This document shows, in pieces, positions 1 through 5,833 of a stretch of 5,833 nt of DNA. The position numbers were made by a program, and so were the translations under genes. This DNA is from Anaerolineae bacterium (GTDB lineage Bacteria > Chloroflexota > Anaerolineae > UBA4142), in NCBI GenBank assembly GCA_026417715.1, contig JAOACU010000189.1:1-5833 (forward strand), written 5' to 3'. Below the pieces are notes generated by a model. It had not been told where the DNA came from. It saw only the letters and a list, made by a program, of their open reading frames with translations, and made no database searches. Numbering within the stretch: position 1 is the first letter of the stretch; every line of letters starts with the position of its first letter.

Positions 1-1865
1 CCACCGCCACCACCACTCCAACCGCCACTACGCCCAGAACTGGATGGCGCGCTGGAGAGTACCGACGCGGTCGAATCGAGCATCGAGAACAAACTCGAAC
101 TCATCGAATCGAGTCCGCGAAACGCGCCTGCCGCCGCGCTATCGAGCGAAGGTAAACCACTGCCACTCGAAACGCCGCCACCACTGCCGCCAATCATTTC
201 GCCCGTTGGCAGATCGCGGCGATGCGATGGACGCGGCACACCATAGCCAATCGGTGGATACGGTTCGTACCAAGTTGGCGCCGGTGTACCGACGGCGGCA
301 AACTTTTGCGTCCACGATTTTTCCAAGCCGAAGGCGATGGCGTACGGCAGATACTTCTCGAACAATTCTTTGGCTTGATCGAGTTGCGTGAATTTTTCGA
401 TACTTTCAAGATAGCGTTTGAAGGCAAGCCACTTGGCTTTTTCCATTGCACCGGCTTTGGTGCGGCGTGGCATAAACGGACCAATGACGATCAAACCGAC
501 AGCCGCGATGACAAGTGCCGCCGGCGGACAAAACGCAAGTTCAGCGTAATCGGAGAGCGCGCCGTAGAGGAGAGCGCCACAACAACCAAAGACGATCAGC
601 GCAACGATACCGAGTCCAACGTATTTTCCGCGCACAGCGTTCGGATTACCTGCAAAAAAGCCGAGTTTGGTGACTTCTTCGTACATTTGCTTTTGTAGCG
701 TCGGAATCGCCGTGTAAAATTTCTCCCTGAGATCGGAGAGTGCACGCGTGGTACCCCCACCGAAAACGCGCTGGATGAGTGTTTGCTCGTACGGTCGCAG
801 GTTCGTCGTGTCACCAACCAGTTCAAACACAAAATCGCGCTTGGTGCCAATGCCAAGAAAGCCGGGTTCTTCCTTTTCGCTCATCTTGATCACACCGCGT
901 CGCGCGAGATCAACAATCGTCGCGATGATGTCTTTCATCTCGGCTTGCTCATCAATCAGTGTGCCGACAACGCCAGCAGGCAAATCGCTGGGTGGTTCGC
1001 TCATCTGCGCAATTTGCGGCACTTGTACATCACGCCCGCGCGTGTACCACAGCATAAACACACCCAGCAATCCAAGCAAGAACAAGACCAGTCCGATGAA
1101 AAGGAAGAGCAGGTTGAAAACGGGTTTGAAGCGTTCGCGTTCGGCTTGCGCGGCGGCTTCGGCATCGGCGGCGGCTTGCCACGAAGGTGGCGGCGCAGTC
1201 ACAACACCGTGTGGAAATTGCACGCGGATTTCCAAGCCCTCACCATCGCGCAAGTTACTGGCTGTGAAGACGACCGTTTGACCATCGCGTATCGTAGCCG
1301 TTCCGCGTCCCGTCGTGACAGCGGCTTTGATTTGATCGAGTGGAAACGACGCGGGCAGACGCACGGTAATCGTCGCCGTGTTGATGACGTAACCACGACT
1401 CGATTCGATGACGTGCCACCAAAACTGATCGCCGCCCTCGTAGATGCGTAGCGCGCCGCGCAGAGTGTAGCGAATCGTAAAGGTGCGCGTTTGATTGGTT
1501 GTGGGAGTGTAGTACCACTTGATAATCTGCTGATCGCCTTCGCGATACACTTGATATGTGCCCGGCGTAATGCCGCTCGTGGTCGCTTGGTAAGTGCGCC
1601 CTCCTTCGGACACCGACATATCGGTCACGGCTTCCACTTTGTCTAATCCCACACCACGCGTGGCAAAGGTAAAGGGACCACCAGTGAAACGAAATTCCCA
1701 CGTCTCGGTGAATTGCACGTCACCGTTTTTCTGGATCACAATCTCGGTGATGCGTTGAGTTTGAGTAGCGGTCTTGGTTTGTGCGTCAGCGGGGAGCGCG
1801 AGCGTAAACAGTGCAAGAATAAAAATGGATACGCGTAGAACGCGGACGATATGTGAGAGGCGCAT
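1..1865 (-). CDS. DUF2207-family predicted membrane protein, 3' end cut by window edge
   Basis: Translating the minus strand from the ATG at 1865 gives 621 codons with no stop before the left edge, so the C-terminus is missing. The start is set by a GGAGGA Shine-Dalgarno five bases upstream and by a clear signal peptide (about residues 1-28, cleavage after ALPADA). An extracytoplasmic beta-rich domain follows (about 29-225) with the pattern typical of DUF2207 (VQFTETWEFRF near residue 53). Next come an Ala/Glu-rich linker (225-245), a transmembrane segment (about 249-274) followed by arginines, a cytoplasmic domain containing DLARRGVIKM, a hairpin of two transmembrane segments (about 415-437 and 443-464), and a cytoplasmic domain with the family-typical LPYAIAFG and a following Trp (506-518). 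From about 555 the chain is Gly/Ser-rich, ending in poly-Gly at the edge; such tails are common in this family. No enzymatic function is established. It has its own promoter, so it is probably independent of the upstream sugar genes. Family assignment is firm; role is unknown. Confidence 0.9.
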   Translation of the reverse strand, partial: MRLSHIVRVLRVSIFILALFTLALPADAQTKTATQTQRITEIVIQKNGDVQFTETWEFRFTGGPFTFATRGVGLDKVEAVTDMSVSEGGRTYQATTSGITPGTYQVYREGDQQIIKWYYTPTTNQTRTFTIRYTLRGALRIYEGGDQFWWHVIESSRGYVINTATITVRLPASFPLDQIKAAVTTGRGTATIRDGQTVVFTASNLRDGEGLEIRVQFPHGVVTAPPPSWQAAADAEAAAQAERERFKPVFNLLFLFIGLVLFLLGLLGVFMLWYTRGRDVQVPQIAQMSEPPSDLPAGVVGTLIDEQAEMKDIIATIVDLARRGVIKMSEKEEPGFLGIGTKRDFVFELVGDTTNLRPYEQTLIQRVFGGGTTRALSDLREKFYTAIPTLQKQMYEEVTKLGFFAGNPNAVRGKYVGLGIVALIVFGCCGALLYGALSDYAELAFCPPAALVIAAVGLIVIGPFMPRRTKAGAMEKAKWLAFKRYLESIEKFTQLDQAKELFEKYLPYAIAFGLEKSWTQKFAAVGTPAPTWYEPYPPIGYGVPRPSHRRDLPTGEMIGGSGGGVSSGSGLPSLDSAAAGAFRGLDSMSSSLFSMLDSTASVLSSAPSSSGRSGGWSGGGG

Positions 1866-1870
1866 TGTTT

Positions 1871-1876
1871 TCCTCC
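1871..1876 (-). promoter_or_regulatory. Shine-Dalgarno of the DUF2207 gene
   Basis: GGAGGA on the minus strand lies five bases before the ATG at 1865. It is a near-perfect anti-16S match and decides the start codon of the DUF2207 gene. Confidence 0.85.
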
Positions 1877-1877
1877 A

Positions 1878-1901
1878 GAGTTGGATAGATTTTTCCAACT
1901 C
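1878..1901 (-). repeat. 8-bp perfect inverted repeat at the predicted transcript start
   Basis: On the minus strand GAGTTGGA is separated by eight bases from TCCAACTC, an exact inverted repeat. It begins six bases after the TATAAT element, so its first base falls at about the predicted +1, and it ends just before the Shine-Dalgarno. It could be a repressor operator covering the transcription start or a hairpin at the 5' end of the mRNA. It has no T-tract on the minus strand and is poorly placed to be a terminator. The repeat is directly seen; its role is inferred. Confidence 0.6.
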
Positions 1902-1907
1902 GGACGC

Positions 1908-1936
1908 ATTATAAACTAAGTTGTGGGAAAAGAAAA
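1908..1936 (-). promoter_or_regulatory. Probable sigma-70-type promoter of the DUF2207 gene
   Basis: A perfect TATAAT lies at 1913-1908 on the minus strand. Seventeen bases upstream (1936-1931) is TTTTCT, which matches only three of six bases of the TTGACA consensus. No TGn extended element precedes the -10. The predicted start is near 1901, giving a leader of about 36 bases. The -10 is convincing; the weak -35 suggests either a modest or an activator-assisted promoter. Confidence 0.6.
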
Positions 1937-2049
1937 GCGGGGGTGAGTTTACGTTGCGCCAAGCGCGTGGACACTCTACCCGCGCGTGTGGAATGCCGAT
2001 TCGAGGCGCGGCGTGAGTGAGTGGAGGATGATCGTTCGAGGACGCGCGT
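1937..2049. other. Intergenic stretch between the glucuronidase gene and the DUF2207 promoter
   Basis: No gene is recognisable here. It holds a 10-bp CG palindrome at 2041-2050 and a short GCGC hairpin at 1956-1966, neither followed by a convincing T-run, so the end of the upstream transcript is not identified. Confidence 0.5.
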
Positions 2050-3777
2050 CTACGTCAATGCGTCGTTCCGCCACAAGGCGCGCAAACGATGCGCCGCCAG
2101 TTTCGGTTGGCGCTCGCGTGTGAACACGCCTTTGTGATTGATGCCACCGACGCGGCGTACTTCTTGACTCGTCTTGAAATCGCACAAACACCACACATGT
2201 TGCCCCACGACGTAGGGCTTGCTGTTCAAAACTTGGATGACGCGCGCGATCGTTTCGGCTTGATACTCTTCGCTAAACATTGCAGGCGGTTCGGCGTGGC
2301 AGCCGGGGAGTGCCTCCGCACCGAACTCGGTAATGATGATCGGCTTGTGATAACGCGCGTATACCTCGTCCAATTCGCGCGTCAACACCTGACATCCTAA
2401 ATCGAGTTGCGCGGTTTCGCTCTTCCAACCGTTATACCGATTGAGGCACAGCAAATCGAGAAAGCCGAATGATCCATTGTTCGCGTCAAGATGACTGGCT
2501 AACGTCACCGGGCGTGTGGGGTCTAACGATTTTGCAAGGTCGTACAGCACGCGAAAGAACGATACAGCGGTAGGATCGTGAGCGTGTGGTTCGTTCGCCA
2601 AACTCCACGCAATCACGCTAGGATGATTTTTGTCGCGCGCAATCATCTCGCGTACATACTGTTGGCATAACGCAAATCGTTTGGCAAGTCCGTCCTCGGC
2701 AAAGAACAGACCTACGGCGGGCGTTTCGTCAATCACCAAAAATCCTAACCGATCCGCCAAGTCGAGCATCTGTTCAGAGTACGGATAGTGACTTGTGCGA
2801 AACGAGTTGGCGCCGACCCAGCGCATCAATTCATAGTCTTTGATTGTGACGGCGGAGAGCATTCCACGTCCAACGATGGGAAAATCTTCGTGACGACCAA
2901 AGCCGCGCAACACAATCGGTGTATCGTTCAGCAAGAGTGCGGAGCCGTCCACGCGAATCGTGCGAATGCCGATTGGCAATGTATAGCGATCGTACACGAC
3001 ACCCGCGCGCACCAGTTCGATGATGAGATCGTACAAGTTGGGTGTGGTAGGTGACCACACGTGCGCATGGGGAATCGGTAACACGATGTCCGCGCTTGCC
3101 GTCTCAGATGTGACTACCACATTGTTCCCGCGCACCGTTGCGCGCAGAGTCACATCATCGGGCTTGGGTACGCGCGCGCGGACAATGCCCGTCGTTCCTT
3201 CGATTTCCGTAATGACGGTAATATCGTCAATACCATACGGGGGTAGGGTATATAGCATCACGGGACGATGGATGCCACAGTACGGAAAGAAATCAAAATT
3301 CGTCGCGGGATAGCGCGCGACCCCGAACGAATGTTGCGGGTCAAGCGGCACATTCCCAGGTGGCACGCGATTCGCCATCAGATTGCCATCCACGCGGACG
3401 ACGAGCAAATTGTTGTCATCACGGACGCGCGTGGTCACATCGAACTCGAATGGCAAGTGCCCGCCTTCGTGCCAGCCCAGCCATTCACCGTTAAGCCACA
3501 CATCGGCAAGATAATTCACTGAACCAAAACGCAGGCGAATGTGTTGTCCATACCAACCCCAGGGCAATCGAAAACGCGTTTGATACCACGCTGGTCCCAA
3601 GTTGTCGCGCGCGTCCACAAGTTGTTCGTTCCAACTGGCTGGTACGGCAAGCGGACGTGGCGCGGGCAATCCATTCATCCAACTCGTTCTGCCACAATCA
3701 TCAGGATCAAATTGGAATTCCCAAATGCCACTCAGGTCAAAGGATTGTCGAAACGGATTAGTTTGAGGATATAGCAT
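2050..3777 (-). CDS. uidA: Beta-glucuronidase-like glycoside hydrolase family 2 enzyme
   Basis: Predicted to cleave terminal beta-D-glucuronic acid from glycosides by a retaining mechanism. The 575 residues (Escherichia coli UidA has 603) show the GH2 layout: an N-terminal jelly-roll domain (about 11-178, with FDFFPYCGIHRPVMLY near 161), an Ig-like domain (about 180-272) and a TIM barrel (about 275-570). The acid/base is E396 in NHPSVIAWSLANEP and the nucleophile is E484 in PIIITEFG. Substrate residues conserved with UidA include D162, Y448, W529 and R542. N547 and K549 (NHK) correspond to the NxK motif that binds the glucuronate carboxylate, which favours glucuronidase over galactosidase. 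The short stretch after DETPAVG lacks the long Loop 1 of E. coli UidA. There is no signal peptide, so it is cytoplasmic. The start at 3777 has GGAG five bases upstream. It follows the ATPase gene by 53 bases on the same strand and is probably co-transcribed. Specificity for a galacturonide or another uronide is possible. Confidence 0.92.
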   Translation of the reverse strand: MLYPQTNPFRQSFDLSGIWEFQFDPDDCGRTSWMNGLPAPRPLAVPASWNEQLVDARDNLGPAWYQTRFRLPWGWYGQHIRLRFGSVNYLADVWLNGEWLGWHEGGHLPFEFDVTTRVRDDNNLLVVRVDGNLMANRVPPGNVPLDPQHSFGVARYPATNFDFFPYCGIHRPVMLYTLPPYGIDDITVITEIEGTTGIVRARVPKPDDVTLRATVRGNNVVVTSETASADIVLPIPHAHVWSPTTPNLYDLIIELVRAGVVYDRYTLPIGIRTIRVDGSALLLNDTPIVLRGFGRHEDFPIVGRGMLSAVTIKDYELMRWVGANSFRTSHYPYSEQMLDLADRLGFLVIDETPAVGLFFAEDGLAKRFALCQQYVREMIARDKNHPSVIAWSLANEPHAHDPTAVSFFRVLYDLAKSLDPTRPVTLASHLDANNGSFGFLDLLCLNRYNGWKSETAQLDLGCQVLTRELDEVYARYHKPIIITEFGAEALPGCHAEPPAMFSEEYQAETIARVIQVLNSKPYVVGQHVWCLCDFKTSQEVRRVGGINHKGVFTRERQPKLAAHRLRALWRNDALT

Positions 3778-3782
3778 GATGG

Positions 3783-3786
3783 CTCC
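3783..3786 (-). promoter_or_regulatory. Ribosome binding site of the glucuronidase gene
   Basis: GGAG on the minus strand, five bases before the ATG at 3777. It is a moderate match and supports that start over downstream in-frame candidates. Confidence 0.6.
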
Positions 3787-3830
3787 GTGAAATTGGGTTT
3801 CGTTGCACTATCTGCGCGCACATCTTGGCG

Positions 3831-4868
3831 CTATCCGATTGTTTCCACTCCTTTCAAATGGAGTGTATCCGCAAAATGACATGCTACCAGATGCTCCGCG
3901 CTCACATCGCATAGTTGAGGTTTTTCAACACGACACACGGCTTGTGCGTACCGACAGCGCGGATGAAACGGACATCCGCTAGGAGGACGCGCGGGATCAG
4001 GCACATCGCCTTCAAGGACGATGCGTTGCGAGCGCAGACGTGGATCGGGCTTGGGTACTGCCGAAAGCAGGGCTTCGGTGTATGGATGTTTGGGTGTGTA
4101 GAATACGCGGTGCGTATCCGCGATTTCGACGAGGTTACCAACGTACATCACGGCGACGCGGTCGGCAATGTACTGAACGACACTCAAATCGTGCGAAATG
4201 AAAATGTAGGTTAGCCCCAACTCGCGTTGCAGATCGCGTAGCAAGTTGAGAATCTGCGCTTGTACCGAGACATCGAGGGCGGAGACCGGTTCATCCGCAA
4301 TGATGACGCGCGGGTCGAGTGCCAACGCGCGCGCGATACCGATGCGCTGACGCTGTCCGCCGCTGAACGCATGCGGATAGCGACGCATATACTCTGGACT
4401 CAAACCGACTTTTTGCAACAACATTGCCACACGATCTTCCAATTCTTTGCCGCGTGCCGTCCTATGAATTTTCATCGGTTCACCGATGATTTCGAGCAAG
4501 GTCATACGCGGATTGAGCGACGAGTATGGGTCTTGAAAAATCATTCGCACTTGGCGACGATAGGGCTTGAGTTCACTGGCGGGCAATGTTGCCAAATCCA
4601 CCGATTGGTTGGCTTCGTTGGTGTAAATGATTTTACCGGCGGTTGGTTTGTAGGCGCGCGCGATGCAACGCCCGACCGTCGTCTTACCGCAACCACTCTC
4701 ACCAACTAACCCCAGAGTCTGCCCCGTGCGTACTTGAAACGATACATCGTCCACTGCTTTGACGTTACCCACGAGTCGTTGCAGAAAGCCGCGACGAATC
4801 GGGAAATACATTTTTAGATTCTGCACATCCAGTTGAACATCGGCGCGATGTTTGTTTGGACTCGTCAT
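3831..4868 (-). CDS. Oligopeptide/dipeptide-type ABC transporter ATP-binding protein (DppF/OppF-like)
   Basis: Cytoplasmic ATPase that should pair with the upstream ATPase to power an Opp/Dpp-family importer. With the start at 4868 it has 345 residues, normal for DppF. Visible motifs: Walker A GESGCGKT (56-63), Q-loop Gln in FQDPYSSLNP (Q112), signature FSGGQRQR (168-175), Walker B VIIADEP (188-194), D-loop SALD and switch His in ISHD (H226). The C-terminal oligopeptide-transporter extension carries GCPFHPRC and four cysteines (299, 305, 312, 330). An in-frame ATG at 4895 would add nine residues, but 4868 is preferred: its ATG overlaps the upstream TGA as ATGA, GGGAG lies seven bases before it, and the protein then begins in the usual way before the conserved LDVQNLKMYFP. 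The glucuronidase gene follows after 53 bases. Family is certain; substrate may be a uronide-containing glycoside rather than a peptide. Confidence 0.95.
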   Translation of the reverse strand: MTSPNKHRADVQLDVQNLKMYFPIRRGFLQRLVGNVKAVDDVSFQVRTGQTLGLVGESGCGKTTVGRCIARAYKPTAGKIIYTNEANQSVDLATLPASELKPYRRQVRMIFQDPYSSLNPRMTLLEIIGEPMKIHRTARGKELEDRVAMLLQKVGLSPEYMRRYPHAFSGGQRQRIGIARALALDPRVIIADEPVSALDVSVQAQILNLLRDLQRELGLTYIFISHDLSVVQYIADRVAVMYVGNLVEIADTHRVFYTPKHPYTEALLSAVPKPDPRLRSQRIVLEGDVPDPARPPSGCPFHPRCRYAQAVCRVEKPQLCDVSAEHLVACHFADTLHLKGVETIG

Positions 4869-5833
4869 TGCGCCACTCCCGCGTACAGAATGCAACGCAC
4901 CGCGCGTCCATCGTTCAGCGTGACCATTGGTGGTTCATCCACATCGCATTTTCCGCGCACCATTTGGGCACAACGCGGATGAAAAGGGCATCCTGTCGGA
5001 CGATGATACGGATCGGGCACACTGCCTTGAATGGGGTCAAGTCGTCTTTGCTTGTCCATTCCTAATTTGGGAATCGAACGCAAGAGCGCGCGCGTGTACG
5101 GATGCAGAGGATCGTGGAACAGCGCGTCCACGCTCGATAGTTCAACCACTTGACCCAGATACATCACGGCGACGCGGCGACACATTTCGGCAACCACACC
5201 CAAGTTGTGTGTGATGAGCATAATTGCCATTCCCATTTCTTGTTGCAGGCGCGCCATCAGTTCAAGGATTTGCGCTTGGGTTGTAACATCGAGCGCGGTG
5301 GTTGGCTCATCGGCGATGAGCAAACTGGGTTGGCAAGAGAGTGCCATCGCGATCATTGCGCGTTGACGCAAGCCGCCACTGAGTTGAAAAGGATACGCGT
5401 CAAAGCGTTCGCGCGGTTGCGGAATGCCAACGCGATGCAACATTTCAATTGTGTATTCGCGCGCCTGCGCGGCGTTCACGCGTTGGTGCAGCCGAATCGC
5501 CTCGGCAATTTGAAAACCAATTGTGTGCACAGGGCTGAGCGAAGTCATTGGCTCTTGAAAAATCATTGCGATTTCTGCACCGCGAATCGAACGCATCGTC
5601 TTACCGCGCGGATCGAGTGTGGCAAGATCGAGTGTTTCCGTCGGAGTGCGTTGAAATAGAATCTGACCACTCACAATCCGCCCTGGTTTTTCGACGAGTT
5701 GCAAAATCGAAAACGCGGTGACACTTTTGCCGCAACCACTTTCGCCAACCACGCCAAGCGTATCGCCACGATACAAAGTGAGGTCTGCTCCTTCGACTGC
5801 GCGCACTGTGCCTTCACGCAAAAAGAAATATGT
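4865..5833 (-). CDS. Oligopeptide/dipeptide-type ABC transporter ATP-binding protein (DppD/OppD-like), N-terminus cut by window edge
   Basis: The reading frame is open to the right edge (first visible residues TYFFLREGTVRAVEG). The TTG at 5821 is an internal leucine codon, not the start, because family members have roughly 10-20 more residues before this point (estimate from family knowledge). In the 322 visible residues, counted from the first in-window codon: Walker A GESGCGKS (30-37), Q-loop FQEPMTSLSP (Q93), signature LSGGLRQR (152-159), Walker B LLIADEP (171-177), switch His in ITHN (H209). The C-terminal oligopeptide-transporter domain has HPYTRALL and GCPFHPRC, with cysteines at 282, 288, 296 and 314. 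The features match the DppD/OppD subtype, the partner of the following DppF-like ATPase, whose start overlaps this stop by four bases. Permease and binding-protein genes are expected further upstream, outside the window. The promoter is not visible. Confidence 0.95.
   Translation of the reverse strand, partial: TYFFLREGTVRAVEGADLTLYRGDTLGVVGESGCGKSVTAFSILQLVEKPGRIVSGQILFQRTPTETLDLATLDPRGKTMRSIRGAEIAMIFQEPMTSLSPVHTIGFQIAEAIRLHQRVNAAQAREYTIEMLHRVGIPQPRERFDAYPFQLSGGLRQRAMIAMALSCQPSLLIADEPTTALDVTTQAQILELMARLQQEMGMAIMLITHNLGVVAEMCRRVAVMYLGQVVELSSVDALFHDPLHPYTRALLRSIPKLGMDKQRRLDPIQGSVPDPYHRPTGCPFHPRCAQMVRGKCDVDEPPMVTLNDGRAVRCILYAGVAQ
4876..4880 (-). promoter_or_regulatory. Ribosome binding site of the DppF-like gene, inside the end of the DppD-like gene
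   Basis: GGGAG on the minus strand lies seven bases before the ATG at 4868 and within the last codons of the preceding gene. With the ATGA overlap it points to translational coupling and decides the start of the second ATPase. Confidence 0.6.

Noticed and set aside
71..113. Repeated TCGAATCGAG in the DUF2207 gene tail
   Set aside because: The two copies encode LDS-type Ser-rich low-complexity protein sequence and show no regular array.
222..698. Plus-strand open frame of 158 codons opposite the DUF2207 gene
   Set aside because: Antisense shadow with no domain or membrane pattern.
783..1451. Plus-strand open frame of 222 codons opposite the DUF2207 gene
   Set aside because: It is fully antisense to a well-supported gene, has low-complexity composition and no recognisable domain. 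The minus-strand frame has a signal peptide, membrane segments and family motifs.
1255..1701. Second minus-strand frame of 148 codons within the DUF2207 gene
   Set aside because: Same strand but a different frame from the real gene, with no recognisable motif and Arg/His/Ser-rich composition.
1956..1966. GCGC-3-GCGC hairpin as a terminator of the glucuronidase transcript
   Set aside because: The stem is only four base pairs and is not directly followed by a T-tract; the T-rich stretch further on overlaps the DUF2207 promoter region.
2041..2050. GACGCGCGTC palindrome touching the stop codon of the glucuronidase gene
   Set aside because: No loop or T-run makes it a terminator, and CG-rich palindromes are common throughout this sequence.
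3778..3830. Possible promoter in the gap before the glucuronidase gene
   Set aside because: No acceptable -10/-35 pair is visible on the minus strand; read-through from the ATPase genes is simpler.
4260..4709. Plus-strand open frame of 149 codons opposite the DppF-like ATPase
   Set aside because: It lies across the conserved ATPase core, whose Walker A, Walker B and signature motifs constrain the other strand; no family features in this frame.
5150..5659. Plus-strand open frame of 169 codons opposite the DppD-like ATPase
   Set aside because: Antisense shadow of the conserved ATPase core, rich in His and Arg as expected for such frames.

Overview
The window holds four protein genes, all on the minus strand, so they read from the right edge towards the left. 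GC content is moderate to high, with many runs of alternating CG. No RNA gene, mobile element, CRISPR array or phage-like feature is visible. The organism is a bacterium. A DUF2207 membrane protein beside an Opp/Dpp-type transporter and a family 2 glycosidase would suit a Chloroflexota (Anaerolineae-like) or other soil/sediment lineage, but this is a weak inference from gene content and base style, and nothing in the window fixes the taxon.

Right part (5833 to 3831): two ATPase genes of an oligopeptide/dipeptide-type ABC importer. The first is DppD/OppD-like and loses only a short N-terminus at the window edge. The second is DppF/OppF-like and starts in a 4-base ATGA overlap with the stop of the first. 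The solute-binding protein and permease genes are expected beyond the right edge.

Middle (3777 to 2050): a complete cytoplasmic glycoside hydrolase family 2 enzyme that closely resembles beta-glucuronidase. It starts 53 bases after the ATPase pair, with no terminator between them, so it probably belongs to the same transcript. The three genes together suggest that this peptide-family transporter imports glucuronide-containing glycosides or oligosaccharides, which the enzyme then hydrolyses in the cytoplasm.

Left part (1913 to 1): a separate transcription unit. A consensus TATAAT element is followed by an 8-bp perfect inverted repeat at the predicted transcription start, a strong Shine-Dalgarno sequence, and a DUF2207-family membrane protein. 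This reading frame stays open to the left edge, where its Gly/Ser-rich tail is cut off. Its function is unknown.

I see no clearly new multi-gene system. The points most worth a second look are the glucuronidase-transporter pairing, the unusual residues around the glucuronidase active site, and the palindrome at the start of the DUF2207 transcript.
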